From Lentzea waywayandensis (GTDB lineage Bacteria; Actinomycetota; Actinomycetes; Mycobacteriales; Pseudonocardiaceae), in NCBI RefSeq assembly GCF_900115955.1, contig NZ_FOYL01000009.1, positions 1-64,000 of the forward strand: a DNA stretch of 64,000 bases, read 5' to 3'. The stretch's first letter is position 1. Each line of letters starts with the position of its first letter. The notes beneath the pieces were generated by a model. The model was not told where the DNA came from and did no database searches. It saw only the letters and a list, made by a program, of their open reading frames with translations. The position numbers were made by a program, and so were the translations under genes. Positions 33,763-42,644 of this stretch are shown here, one piece after another.

Positions 33763-35676
33763 TCACGCTCGTTCACCGAATCGAGGTACGACGCCGTTCA
33801 GCCGCAGATGGGCGAGCAACGGCTGGGAGTGGCTGTGCAGGTTCGCGACGGGGTACGCCTGCATCGCGGTGCCGAAGTCGGGCAGGGCCCACGTCTCGCC
33901 GGGACGGTCGCTCTCGGGCGCGAGGTAGCAGTCGGGGCCGGACAGGGTTCCGGTCCACACCTCCGGGTAGGCGGCGGTGTGCGCGTGCAGGGTCATGCGT
34001 CGCCACTCGTCCCACGCCATTTCCGGATCGTAGGCAGCGGCTGCCCAGATCAGCGTCATGTTGACCGACGACCACACTTGGCCGTGCGTGCCGTCGGGAA
34101 CGGGCCAGCGATGGCGAGCGCCCAGCGGCGAACCGGCCCGGCACGTCTCGTCGATCGTGGCGAGCAGTGCGCGCGCTTGGTCCGCAGTGGCGGCGCCACA
34201 CAGGATCGCCCACGGCTGCACCTCCAGCCACAGGTCGTGATCGCCGACGACCTTGCCGTCAGGGCCGTGTGCGCGCCGGAACCAACGGCCGTTCCACTCC
34301 CCCGCGACCAGCGAACGGAGGGCGGCGGCGCGTTCGCGTGCCTCGGAAGCTGTCGCGTCATCGCCCAGACGTGCGGCGAGGTCCGCGTACACCGGCAGCA
34401 CCCAGGCGGCCATCGCCGAGTTCAGGACCGACTCGCCCCGTTCGATCATCACCTCACGGTCCACACCGGACTCTTTGATCGCCAGATCGTTCCAGTCGGC
34501 GTTCAGGATCCGGACGTGGCCGTGCTCCCCCACACCGACCTCGTCCGCGAAGAACCGGAACTGGCGCCGCAGGTTCTCGGCGAGTGGAACGGGATCGGCG
34601 CCGTGACAGGGGTGGTACGGCACGGGTTCGCTGAACGCGGCGAGATCGCCCGTCGCGGCCGCGTACTCGGAGGCGAGCCAGAGAGCCCACAGGTTCTGGT
34701 CGGACGGCCGGAACAGCTGCGTCCACGGCTGTTTGCGCCCGTCGAGGGCGTACGGGAGGTCGCCGTCCGGGCTACCCCAGGCACAGGTGTTGCGCAGCAC
34801 CGACAGCGCGAGATCTGGTTCGAGGTGCACCAACGGCAGGGCGTGCTGCAACGGATCCCTTGCGGCGCCGTTGAAACCGTGCCGGAACGAGTAGGCCGAC
34901 CCCTGGTTCAAGGTGTGGCCGCCGAGCACGCCGTCGACGCAGGCGCCGCCCGTCAGCAGCGCGGCGTGCCACTGGATCTCGGCGGGCGCCGACGGGAGAC
35001 GGTTCCTCAGACCGGCAAGACTGGCCGCGTACAGGACTTCCGGGTCTGCGGGCCCGTCGACCAGGCCGAACCGGAACCACACCGTCGTCCGCTCCCCCGG
35101 CGCGAGGTCCAGCGCGGCTTCGACGGTCAACGTCCCGGCGGTGGTCTCCGCCCGTTCGCCGCCGAAGTGCTCCAGCGCCACCACGGGCGCGTCCGGTGGA
35201 GCGTCACCGCGAACAGGCCCGAACTCCAGGTCCACCAGGCGCGGCCGCACGACCCACTCCTCGCTCAACGCCCCGCGCAGCACCACATCGCCCCGGTTGA
35301 GCACGTCGACCCTGATCAACACCCACGGCACCTCGCCCTCCGGGCACAGCACCGTGCGCTCGATCTCTACGGGGTCCGAAGCCACCCCGACCCGGCAGAA
35401 GGTCGGCCCGAACAGCTTGGCAGGAGGGGAATCCGTGGACAGATCGCCGAACCGCGCGATGCCGGTGCGCTCGGTGATCCAGCGGCACCCGAGGTGCTCG
35501 TCCCAGACGCCGAAACGCCCGTCGCTGTCCGCCACCAGGGTGATCCGGCGGTTGCCCAGATGCACCCAGTTCCGTGACGTCGGCGGGTCGATGATCGGGT
35601 CCCACGGCCGAGGGCCCGCCCGGTACTCGAACGCGGGCAGGCCCTCGACTGTCGTCCACTCACCGAACGCGCTCAC
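33763..35676 (-). CDS. GH94-like (alpha/alpha)6-barrel glycosidase or phosphorylase
   Basis: 637 aa, GTG start at 35676, no signal peptide, so cytoplasmic. An N-terminal beta-sandwich (about 1-225) is followed by a helical barrel. Signature-like stretches resemble cellobiose-phosphorylase relatives: YSFRHGFNGAARDPLQ, FRPSDQNLWALWLASEYAAATGD and LNADWNDLAI, whose Asp corresponds to the catalytic GGDWNDG of GH94. The phosphate-binding residues of GH94 are not clear to me, so a hydrolase is as likely. The neighbours (small ORF and vWA protein) give no substrate hint. Confidence 0.65.
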   Translation of the reverse strand: MSAFGEWTTVEGLPAFEYRAGPRPWDPIIDPPTSRNWVHLGNRRITLVADSDGRFGVWDEHLGCRWITERTGIARFGDLSTDSPPAKLFGPTFCRVGVASDPVEIERTVLCPEGEVPWVLIRVDVLNRGDVVLRGALSEEWVVRPRLVDLEFGPVRGDAPPDAPVVALEHFGGERAETTAGTLTVEAALDLAPGERTTVWFRFGLVDGPADPEVLYAASLAGLRNRLPSAPAEIQWHAALLTGGACVDGVLGGHTLNQGSAYSFRHGFNGAARDPLQHALPLVHLEPDLALSVLRNTCAWGSPDGDLPYALDGRKQPWTQLFRPSDQNLWALWLASEYAAATGDLAAFSEPVPYHPCHGADPVPLAENLRRQFRFFADEVGVGEHGHVRILNADWNDLAIKESGVDREVMIERGESVLNSAMAAWVLPVYADLAARLGDDATASEARERAAALRSLVAGEWNGRWFRRAHGPDGKVVGDHDLWLEVQPWAILCGAATADQARALLATIDETCRAGSPLGARHRWPVPDGTHGQVWSSVNMTLIWAAAAYDPEMAWDEWRRMTLHAHTAAYPEVWTGTLSGPDCYLAPESDRPGETWALPDFGTAMQAYPVANLHSHSQPLLAHLRLNGVVPRFGERA

Positions 35677-35721
35677 GCAGATGAGCGTTCCGGCACAACC
35701 ACCTGGCGGGCAATCGTCCGA

Positions 35722-38040
35722 TCAGCGCCAGAACCTGCGGCGGCGCTCCGGCTCGGCGGTCTTTCCCGCCACGAACTCCCGCAGTACCTCCAGTGCCCGC
35801 GCCCAGAGCCTGTCCACGTCTCCCCCGGCCGTGATCTCCGCGACCAGGCCGTGCAACGGCGCGTGGGTCTCGCCCTGCCGACCGGCGATCAGGGTGCCGA
35901 GCCGGCTGGCCAGGTCAGCGAGCAGGTCGCGACGCTCCCACGGGGGCAATGCCACGTCCTTCTCCAGGCGCTGGACCTCCCGGGCGACGATCTCCCGCAG
36001 ATCGGCGGGTTCCGCCGGCACGGGCATGGGCATCGGTGGCGGCACAGGCATCGACGCGGACTCGCGCATCCGCTTCGGCGCCGCGGCCCTGACCATCGGC
36101 GCGGCGGCCGCGACAGGCGGTGGCCCGCCGTAGCCGCCGCCCGGTGCGCCACCGGCGAAGCTCGGCGCCGCCATCGGCATCGCGAACCCCGGAGCCGGAA
36201 GCTCCCACCCCGCGGGCTGCTCGACCGGCTGCACCACCCGGTGCACCGTCCCGTCGGACACCACCCGCTCGTCCACCGCCACGAACGCGGTGAAGCGGCA
36301 CAACACACCGAACTTCAACGAAGTCTGGACGATCGACGACTCGAGCGCCCGGTCACCGACCGCGTACCGGTCCTCCAGGTCACGCAGTGCGGCACGGGCC
36401 CACTGCGCCCGGACGGCCGGCGACGTGTGCCGCTGAACGGCGACCGTCTCCTGCCAGTCCGCGCCGTCCCTGGTCCGGCCGCGCACGCTGAACGACTCCG
36501 GCGCCGCACCCCGGTACCGGCCGAAGGCGACCAGCGGCACGCCCGGATAGATGGCCGTGGGCTGCCGGGGCAGGTCGGACGAAGGCGACACCACGACGTC
36601 GGTGATGACGGGCGCGCCGATGCGCCGCTGGATGTGCGTCATCGCCTCGTCCAGCCGGTCCTCGCTCTCGACCAGTTCGCAGCGGCCCGCGCCGGCGGCA
36701 GCGAGCCTGCCGAGGAAGCCCGCGTTGACGGCCGTGTCGATGCCGACAGCGTGGATCCGCGTCCGGTTGATCATCGGCGCGATGTCGCGCAGCATCTGGT
36801 CCTCGTTGCCGACCTGGCCGTCCGTGACCAGCACGAGGACGGGGTCGCGCTCCGAGGTCGCGCCGGCGAGCAGGCTCAGGCCCTGCCGCAGCGGCTCGAA
36901 CATCTCGGTGCCGCCGCGGGCCTGGACGGCCGCCAGGTGCTCGACGGCGCGGAAGCGGTGCCGGTCGGTCGCCGTGACCAGCGCCGAGCCGAGAGTGTCC
37001 GGCCGTTCGAGGCGGTCGTCGAAGGTGATCACGGAGAACGTGTCGTCCGCGGTCAGCGTGTCCACGATGCGAGCCGCCGCGCGCCTGGCCGCGACCATCT
37101 TCCAGCCCGACATGCTGCCGGAGCGGTCGAGCAGCAGCACGACGTCCCGTGCCCGGACCGGGACCTCGGGCTCGGGCGGCAGGACCGTCAGCTGGTAGGT
37201 GCCCTCGCCGCTGTCGTCCAGGTCGGGCACGCACACGACGGCGGAGCTGTTCCCCTGGTATGCCAGGCGAAGCACGAAGTCGCGGTCGACCCGCTCGCCC
37301 GGAGTGACCGTCACGGTGTTGCCCTTGGTGACCACCGTGTGCAGGCTCGACCGCACCTCACCGAGCTCCAGGCCGGCCGGGTCGATCTCGACGCCGACGC
37401 CCAGCCGCACGGGGTTCGGGAAGCCCGGCAGCAACACGGGCGGCGTGATGCGGGAGGCGTCCGGCACGACGTCCGTGTCCTGGGCGTACCCGTCACCGAC
37501 GGACGGACCCGGCAGGGGCGTGCCCGGCACGTACCTCGGCGCCACCACCAGCGGGAACCGGAACGTGGCCGCGCCGTCCTCGAAGACCAGCGGCCCCACC
37601 AGGGTCAGCTCGACGGTGACCCGTTCACCGGCCGGGATGTTGCCCACGCGCATGGTGAAGACGTCGGGCCGTTCTTCCTCCACTATGGACGCTCTCTTGC
37701 CTGCCGCGATCGCGTCGTCGTAGGTCTGGCGGGCCTGTGCGCGTTCCTGGAGGTCGGCTTCCACGGTGCGGTCGCCGGCGGTCATCTTCATGCCGGTGAC
37801 GGCGGCGCGATCCGGCAACGGGAACACGTAGGTCGCTTCGAGAGCGGTGTCGTAGGTGTTCACGAACCCGGTCGACAGCACGACGCGGCCGACGAGGCCG
37901 GTGATCGTCGCTCGCACGTCGAGCCGCTCCAGCGGCAGGTTGCCGCGCTCGGTGCGCAGCGCGCCGATACCCGCGTCCTCGGTCGTCCGGCCGATGCGGT
38001 CGGCTTCGGCGGCCTTCATCGGGGCGACGGAGATGGTCAT
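35722..38040 (-). CDS. VIT and von Willebrand factor A domain protein
   Basis: A 772-aa protein starting at ATG 38040. A VIT domain occupies about 35-160 (LERLDVRATITGLVGRVVLS, YVFPLPDRAAVTGM). The vWA domain occupies about 300-480 with a complete MIDAS (DRSGSMSG, GGTEMFEP, VTDGQVGN). A Pro/Ala/Gly-rich stretch (AAPSFAGGAPGGGYGG and PVPPPMPMPVP) and a basic C-terminal helix bundle follow. There is no signal peptide or anchor. Inter-alpha-trypsin-inhibitor-like VIT/vWA proteins bind partners through a metal ion; the bacterial role is not established. It is translationally coupled to the MerR gene upstream (4-nt overlap). Confidence 0.85.
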   Translation of the reverse strand: MTISVAPMKAAEADRIGRTTEDAGIGALRTERGNLPLERLDVRATITGLVGRVVLSTGFVNTYDTALEATYVFPLPDRAAVTGMKMTAGDRTVEADLQERAQARQTYDDAIAAGKRASIVEEERPDVFTMRVGNIPAGERVTVELTLVGPLVFEDGAATFRFPLVVAPRYVPGTPLPGPSVGDGYAQDTDVVPDASRITPPVLLPGFPNPVRLGVGVEIDPAGLELGEVRSSLHTVVTKGNTVTVTPGERVDRDFVLRLAYQGNSSAVVCVPDLDDSGEGTYQLTVLPPEPEVPVRARDVVLLLDRSGSMSGWKMVAARRAAARIVDTLTADDTFSVITFDDRLERPDTLGSALVTATDRHRFRAVEHLAAVQARGGTEMFEPLRQGLSLLAGATSERDPVLVLVTDGQVGNEDQMLRDIAPMINRTRIHAVGIDTAVNAGFLGRLAAAGAGRCELVESEDRLDEAMTHIQRRIGAPVITDVVVSPSSDLPRQPTAIYPGVPLVAFGRYRGAAPESFSVRGRTRDGADWQETVAVQRHTSPAVRAQWARAALRDLEDRYAVGDRALESSIVQTSLKFGVLCRFTAFVAVDERVVSDGTVHRVVQPVEQPAGWELPAPGFAMPMAAPSFAGGAPGGGYGGPPPVAAAAPMVRAAAPKRMRESASMPVPPPMPMPVPAEPADLREIVAREVQRLEKDVALPPWERRDLLADLASRLGTLIAGRQGETHAPLHGLVAEITAGGDVDRLWARALEVLREFVAGKTAEPERRRRFWR

Positions 38041-38603
38041 GGCGAGTCCCTTTCGTTGAGCAGGCCACGGGCGGCGAGCAGGTCGAGCAGTGGCCGGGCG
38101 GCGGCGGCGATGTCGGCGCGGTCGGCGGCGGTCGGCGTCCCCGGCACGAGGACGACGGCACCTCCGCCGAGGGCGACGCCGTTGAGCGCGAACGCCTCCG
38201 GAGGTGCGGGTGGAGCGGGCGGCGCGGCAGCGGGTTCGGCCCAGAACCTCGGGCGAACGGCTTCCGGCGGCGATGCCTCGCCAGAGGCGAGCAGGTGCTC
38301 CGGGACGCGGGCGACGGCCGCCAGCGTCGTGTCGGTGGCGCCCGCGAGCTCGGCTTGGATGTCGGCCAGCGTCCTCCCCTGCGACTGAAGTCTCTTCACC
38401 GCCACGAGCTGGAGCAGGTGGCGCTTCTCGTACAACGCGGTGCGGCCGCGCATCGCCGATGGCCGGTCGACCAGCCCCGTCGTCGCGTACCAGCGGACGG
38501 CCCGCTTGTCGGGCACGTCCCGGACGCGGCCGTTGGGCGCGCCCGAGTACTCCGCCGTCAGCGCGGCGGAGACACGGTCCAGCAACTCGTCGAGCGTCCA
38601 CAC
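38037..38603 (-). CDS. MerR-family-like regulator
   Basis: 188 aa starting at GTG 38603. A winged helix begins late: DVPDKRAVRWYATTGLVDRPSAMRGRTALYEKRHLLQLVAVKRLQSQG is the MerR pattern (RYY-like RWYATTGL, then Y and RHLLQL), preceded by a 25-residue N-terminal segment. The C-terminal half is Ala/Pro-rich without metal-binding Cys. The promoter upstream has the long spacer and dyad expected for MerR control. Confidence 0.8.
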   Translation of the reverse strand: MWTLDELLDRVSAALTAEYSGAPNGRVRDVPDKRAVRWYATTGLVDRPSAMRGRTALYEKRHLLQLVAVKRLQSQGRTLADIQAELAGATDTTLAAVARVPEHLLASGEASPPEAVRPRFWAEPAAAPPAPPAPPEAFALNGVALGGGAVVLVPGTPTAADRADIAAAARPLLDLLAARGLLNERDSP

Positions 38604-38605
38604 CC

Positions 38606-38639
38606 CTCAATAGTGACACTGCAACAATGACAGTGTCAA
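38606..38639 (-). promoter_or_regulatory. MerR-type promoter with dyad between -35 and -10
   Basis: Minus strand: -35 ttgaca (38639-38634), a 19-bp spacer, then actatt as -10. The spacer region contains a perfect inverted repeat, tgacactg (38614-38621) and cagtgtca (38631-38638). Long 19-20-bp spacers with a central dyad are the hallmark of MerR-regulated promoters. Confidence 0.6.
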
Positions 38640-38736
38640 CGTCGGAAACCTGATGATGTTCACGCCCGGTAGCCGGGTAGGGTCCAGCGCGTCCGCGTGC
38701 CCCTGTAAGCCCCCAACATGAGGACGGAGAGCACGA

Positions 38737-39723
38737 GTGACCACGGACGAGGTCGGCACCCTGACCGACCACAGCGCCGAGTTAGGCCGCTTGAACACCA
38801 AGAAGGCCCAGATCGTCTACGCGCTGGAGCACATGCCGCGCGGCGGCACGGTCGAGGACGTTCGGCGTTGGCTGCACAAGCAGGGCCAGGTGGTACCGAC
38901 CGCTTCCCACGCCAGGACGATCGTGAACGAGTGGCGTGCCCGCAACGGCATGACCGACACGAGCGGTCACGTACTGCTGACACCGGAACTGATCGCCGAG
39001 CTCGACAAGGCTGAGGCCCCCTCCCCCGAATCCCCCGTGGAGCCCGCGGAGCCCTCCAAGCCCGCCGGCGCCAAGGGTTTCTACGCCGTCGCGCTGATGA
39101 GCATCGGCGTCAGCGTCGACACCTCGTGGCGGTTCTTCGAGCAGCGGCTGGGCATCACCGACGTCGTCGAGCGGGTCGTGCTGTTCTCCGTGATGGAGGC
39201 GGCGCTCGTCGCGTGCGGGTGGGCGATGCGCGGTGGCGTGCGCCGGGACGGCCGTCCCGGACCCGCCCGCCTCGTGGCGTGGGCGCTGACCGCGTTCGCC
39301 GCCTTCGCGGCCTTCAGCCTGTCCGGCCCGGTCGCCGGTACCGCCCGTGTCCTGCTCGGACCGGTGCTCGGCCTGGTGATGCTGCACCTCGCGCTCGGCA
39401 TCGAGATCCGCGCCTCGCGTCAGCGCACGACGACGTGGGCACGCGTGGGCCGTGAGCTTCGGGAACGGCTGTTGTCGTTGCTGGGTCTGGGCGACGACCA
39501 CCGGGACGCCGCGGCGCGTACCCGTGACAAGGCCGCGTTGCGTGCCGCGAAGCTGGCCATCGCCAGCCGGTGGACGCCGCGCCGGAAGGCCCGTCTGCGC
39601 AAGGCGCTGCACGCGTCGCACGTCGCGCACGACCCCGTGCAACGCGACCGGATGCTGCGCGAACTCGGCGTGCTCCAGCACGCGGACGAGCTCGCCAAGA
39701 TCTCGCAGCCGTCGCCGTGGTGA
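38737..39723 (+). CDS. predicted membrane protein with N-terminal winged-helix-like region
   Basis: 328 aa, GTG start 38737. Residues 20-75 (KKAQIVYALEHMPRGGTVED, WLHKQGQVVPTASHARTIVNEWRARNG) look like a small helical DNA- or protein-binding module. After a Pro/Glu linker come four predicted membrane helices (about 112-225, e.g. LVAWALTAFAAFAAFSLSG). The C-terminal 90 residues are strongly basic and helical. It vaguely recalls DUF2637/SpdB proteins of actinomycete conjugative elements, but no other transfer gene is near. It overlaps the next GNAT gene by 4 nt. Function unknown. Confidence 0.65.
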   Translation: MTTDEVGTLTDHSAELGRLNTKKAQIVYALEHMPRGGTVEDVRRWLHKQGQVVPTASHARTIVNEWRARNGMTDTSGHVLLTPELIAELDKAEAPSPESPVEPAEPSKPAGAKGFYAVALMSIGVSVDTSWRFFEQRLGITDVVERVVLFSVMEAALVACGWAMRGGVRRDGRPGPARLVAWALTAFAAFAAFSLSGPVAGTARVLLGPVLGLVMLHLALGIEIRASRQRTTTWARVGRELRERLLSLLGLGDDHRDAAARTRDKAALRAAKLAIASRWTPRRKARLRKALHASHVAHDPVQRDRMLRELGVLQHADELAKISQPSPW

Positions 39724-40244
39724 CTCCCGTCCTGATCTCCGACACCGGACTGGCCTCGGAGATCGCCGGCCTGATCAACCGCGTGTACGCCGAGGCGGAG
39801 GCGGGGATCTGGCAGGAAGGCAGCGCCCGGACCACCCCGGCGGAGGTGGCGGAGCTCATCGCCACCGGGCAGATCGCGGTGCTCAGGTCGGATGAGCGCG
39901 TCGTGGGTTCGGTGCGCGTGCACGAGATCGAGGACGGCGTCGGCGAGTTCGGAATGCTGGTCGCCGCGCCGGAGGAGCGCGGCACCGGCATCGGCCGCGA
40001 CCTCGTGTCGTTCGCCGAGAACTGGGGCCGCGAGCGCGGGTTCGCGGAGATGCAGCTGGAACTCCTGGTACCGCAAGGATGGGCGCACCCGGTCAAGGAG
40101 TTCCTGCGCGGCTGGTACACGCGGATCGGCTATCAGGTCGTGCGCAAGGACAGCCTGGAAGACGCGTATCCGTTCCTGGTGCCGCGCCTGGCGTGTCCGT
40201 GCGACTTCCTCGTCTTCCGTAAAGATCTCGATCCCAGTAAGTGA
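39720..40244 (+). CDS. GNAT-family N-acetyltransferase
   Basis: 174 aa starting at GTG 39720 inside the previous gene's stop (GTGA). The acetyl-CoA loop is EERGTGIGRDLV, preceded by the strand GEFGMLVAAP. The C-terminus GWYTRIGYQVVRK completes the fold. Coupling to a membrane protein of unknown function suggests a joint role; substrate unknown. Confidence 0.82.
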   Translation: MTPVLISDTGLASEIAGLINRVYAEAEAGIWQEGSARTTPAEVAELIATGQIAVLRSDERVVGSVRVHEIEDGVGEFGMLVAAPEERGTGIGRDLVSFAENWGRERGFAEMQLELLVPQGWAHPVKEFLRGWYTRIGYQVVRKDSLEDAYPFLVPRLACPCDFLVFRKDLDPSK

Positions 40245-40314
40245 ACTCTCAACCGGTTTGATCGAGGTGCGAGGTACCGTCCGCCTCCTAAAGCCGAGTT
40301 AGAGGAGACGAACC

Positions 40315-41454
40315 GTGCGTCGTCGTATGCGTGGCACCGCCGTGGCCGCGATCGCGCTGACCAGCCTCATGGTGGTGAGCGCCTGCGCGAAGGACTCCGG
40401 TGGTGGCACCACGCCCACCGGTTCCGGCAGCGCCTGCGAGTTCTCGACGCCGCCCACCGCGCCCGCCACGTCGAGCACCAGCGCCGCGAGCGGTGACAAG
40501 GTCGACGGCAGCGCGTTGAAGATCGGCCTGGCCTACGACATCGGCGGCCGTGGCGACGCGTCGTTCAACGACCTCGCCGCCGCCGGTTTCGACCAGGCGA
40601 TCAAGGACATGGGCGTCAAGAAGGAGAACACCCGCGAGCTCTCCGCCGCGCCGAACGAGGACGAGGCCGCGAAGCAGACCCGCCTGCGCCAGCTCGCGTC
40701 CGAGGGCTTCAACCCGATCGTCGGCGTCGGCTTCGCGTACACCGAGTCGCTCAAGGTCGTCGCGCCGGAGTTCCCGAACGTCAAGTTCGGCCTGGTCGAC
40801 TCCGCCGTCGAAGGCGCCGCGAACGTCACGCCCCTGGTCTTCGCCGAGCAGGAGGGCGCGTTCCTCGCGGGCGTCGTCGCCGCGTACCAGAGCAAGAACT
40901 GCCACGTGGGCTTCGTCGGCGGCGTGGACATCCCGCTGATCCAGAAGTTCGAGGCGGGCTACAACCAGGGCGCGCGCACCGCGGCACCCAAGGTGAAGAT
41001 CGACAAGAAGTACATCACCCCGGCCGGCGACTTCACCGGCTTCCAGGACCCGCCGAAGGGCCAGGAGGCCGCGAAGGGCCTGATCGACAAGGGCGCCGAC
41101 GTCGTCTACCCGGCAGCGGGGGCCTCCGGCATCGGCGTGTTCGCCGCGGTCAAGCAGGCGGGCGTGCTCGCGATCGGCTGCGACGCCGACCAGTACAACC
41201 AGCCGGCGCTCGCCGCCAACAGGGACGTCATCGTGGCGTCGAGCCTCAAGCGCGTGGACGTCGCCGTCTACGACTTCTTCCACGCGGCCGCCGCTGACAA
41301 ACTCGCGTCGCTGCCCAAGGTCTTCGACCTGAAGGTCGACGGCATGGGGTACGCCACGTCGGGCGGGAAGATCGACGCGAAGCTGCAGGGCATTCTCGAG
41401 GGTTACAAGAAGGACATCGTCGACGGCAAGATCAAGGTCGCGGACACGCCGTAG
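40315..41454 (+). CDS. BMP/PnrA-family substrate-binding lipoprotein
   Basis: 379 aa, GTG start 40315 behind gaggaga. The lipobox is VVSACAK. After a Gly/Thr/Ser-rich linker the family 3 (Bmp/Med) binding domain begins at LKIGLAYDIGGRGDASFNDLAAAGF. DVVYPAAGASGIGVFAAVKQAG and AIGCDADQYNQPALA are typical of purine-nucleoside-binding PnrA/BmpA proteins. The RBS-type ABC permease genes normally accompanying such proteins are absent, so it is either an orphan subunit or a sensor. Confidence 0.86.
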   Translation: MRRRMRGTAVAAIALTSLMVVSACAKDSGGGTTPTGSGSACEFSTPPTAPATSSTSAASGDKVDGSALKIGLAYDIGGRGDASFNDLAAAGFDQAIKDMGVKKENTRELSAAPNEDEAAKQTRLRQLASEGFNPIVGVGFAYTESLKVVAPEFPNVKFGLVDSAVEGAANVTPLVFAEQEGAFLAGVVAAYQSKNCHVGFVGGVDIPLIQKFEAGYNQGARTAAPKVKIDKKYITPAGDFTGFQDPPKGQEAAKGLIDKGADVVYPAAGASGIGVFAAVKQAGVLAIGCDADQYNQPALAANRDVIVASSLKRVDVAVYDFFHAAAADKLASLPKVFDLKVDGMGYATSGGKIDAKLQGILEGYKKDIVDGKIKVADTP

Positions 41455-41461
41455 TGCTCAC

Positions 41462-41490
41462 GCCGGTGGGGTTCGCCGAACCCCACCGGC
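41462..41490 (+). terminator. terminator after the BMP gene
   Basis: gccggtggggttc (41462-41474) pairs perfectly with gaaccccaccggc (41478-41490) around a 3-nt loop, 7 bp after the BMP stop. Confidence 0.85.
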
Positions 41491-41499
41491 CGCCGTGTG

Positions 41500-41515
41500 G
41501 ATACGCGGGCGATAT
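41500..41515 (+). promoter_or_regulatory. candidate VanR box upstream of vanS
   Basis: gatacgcgggcgatat, a direct repeat of GATA at 11-bp spacing. It matches a 16-mer in front of vanH (45274-45289) at 13 of 16 positions. OmpR/PhoB-type regulators bind such direct repeats. It lies 44 bp before the vanS start. Confidence 0.55.
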
Positions 41516-41558
41516 GAGCCATCGCTTAGCCTCGCAGCGACGGGCTGGGGAGGCTTGC

Positions 41559-42635
41559 GTGGACAGGGCACCAGGTTTGAGCGTCCGCCTCAAACTCACC
41601 ATCAGCTACGCCGGCTTCCTCGTGGTCACCGGCATCCTGCTGATGGCCGCGGTGCTCGCCTACTACACGTACTTCCTGCCCAGCGGCTGGATCCTCACCC
41701 CCACCGGCGACTTCATGATCGACCGTGGGCGGCTCCTCGGTTCCTTCGCCCCGTTCATCATCGGCGTGCTGTGCTTCCTGCTGGTGTTCGGGCTCCTGGG
41801 CGGCTGGTTCCTGGCCGGGCGCATGCTCGCGCCGCTCGACCGCATCACCAACGCGACTCGGGTCGCCGCTGCCGGCTCGCTCTCGCATCGCATCGCACTG
41901 CCGGGACGCTCGGACGAGTTCCACGAACTCGCCGACGCCTTCGACGCCATGCTGGCGCGGTTGGAGACGCACGTCGCCGAGCAGCAGCGGTTCGCGGCCA
42001 ACGCCTCTCACGAGTTGCGCACCCCGCTGGCCGTCACTCGGACGTTGCTCGACGTCGCCCGCAAGGACCGCGACTCCGATGAGCTCGTCGACCGGTTGCA
42101 CTTCGTCAACGCGCGGGCGATCGACCTGACCGAGGCGCTGCTGTTGCTCAGCCGGGCCGATCAGCGGTCGTTCACCAAGGACCGGGTCGACCTGTCGCTG
42201 GTCGCCGAGGAGGCCACCGAGACGTTGCTTCCCTTGGCGGAGAAGCACGGTGTCACCATAGAGACGGCCGGCGACCTCGCGTTCGCCGTCGGGTCACCCG
42301 CGCTGTTGTTGCAGGTCACGACGAACCTCGTGCACAACGCGATCGTCCACAACCTCGCCGAGCGCGGCACCGTCCGGATCATTGCCGCGGCCGGGCCCGC
42401 GTTCGTCACGCTCACCGTGGAGAACACCGGTGAGCAGCTCACGCAGCATCTCGTGTCGACGCTGACCGAGCCGTTCCAGCGCGGTGCCGAACGCGTCCGC
42501 CGCCATCACGCGGGGGTCGGGCTCGGGCTGGCGATCGTCAAGAGCATCACCCGCGCGCACGACGGCACGCTCACCCTCACGCCTCGGGCAGGTGGCGGGC
42601 TTCGCGTCACGGTGCGACTGCCTGCCGCACCGTGA
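41559..42635 (+). CDS. vanS: VanS-like sensor histidine kinase
   Basis: 358 aa, GTG start 41559 behind ggggagg. Two membrane helices (about 15-37 and 63-87) flank a very short extracellular loop (about 38-62). A HAMP region and the dimerisation helix with the phospho-acceptor H151 (ASHELRTPLA) follow. The ATPase domain has LVHNAIVHN and GVGLGLAIVKS. The short sensor loop fits actinomycete VanS proteins, which detect glycopeptides or lipid II changes. It is convergent with vanX (9-bp gap). No response regulator gene is adjacent, which is unusual; the vanS name rests on context. Confidence 0.78.
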   Translation: MDRAPGLSVRLKLTISYAGFLVVTGILLMAAVLAYYTYFLPSGWILTPTGDFMIDRGRLLGSFAPFIIGVLCFLLVFGLLGGWFLAGRMLAPLDRITNATRVAAAGSLSHRIALPGRSDEFHELADAFDAMLARLETHVAEQQRFAANASHELRTPLAVTRTLLDVARKDRDSDELVDRLHFVNARAIDLTEALLLLSRADQRSFTKDRVDLSLVAEEATETLLPLAEKHGVTIETAGDLAFAVGSPALLLQVTTNLVHNAIVHNLAERGTVRIIAAAGPAFVTLTVENTGEQLTQHLVSTLTEPFQRGAERVRRHHAGVGLGLAIVKSITRAHDGTLTLTPRAGGGLRVTVRLPAAP

Positions 42636-42644
42636 CTTGCCGGG

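Noticed and set aside
35851..38388. 845-codon plus-strand frame opposite the vWA gene
   Set aside because: No domain or start context; the minus-strand gene has a clear MIDAS motif and normal codon use.
38737..40244. Part of an integrated conjugative element (DUF2637/SpdB-like protein)
   Set aside because: No integrase, replication, TraB or attachment site is visible anywhere near; similarity is only in hydrophobic pattern.
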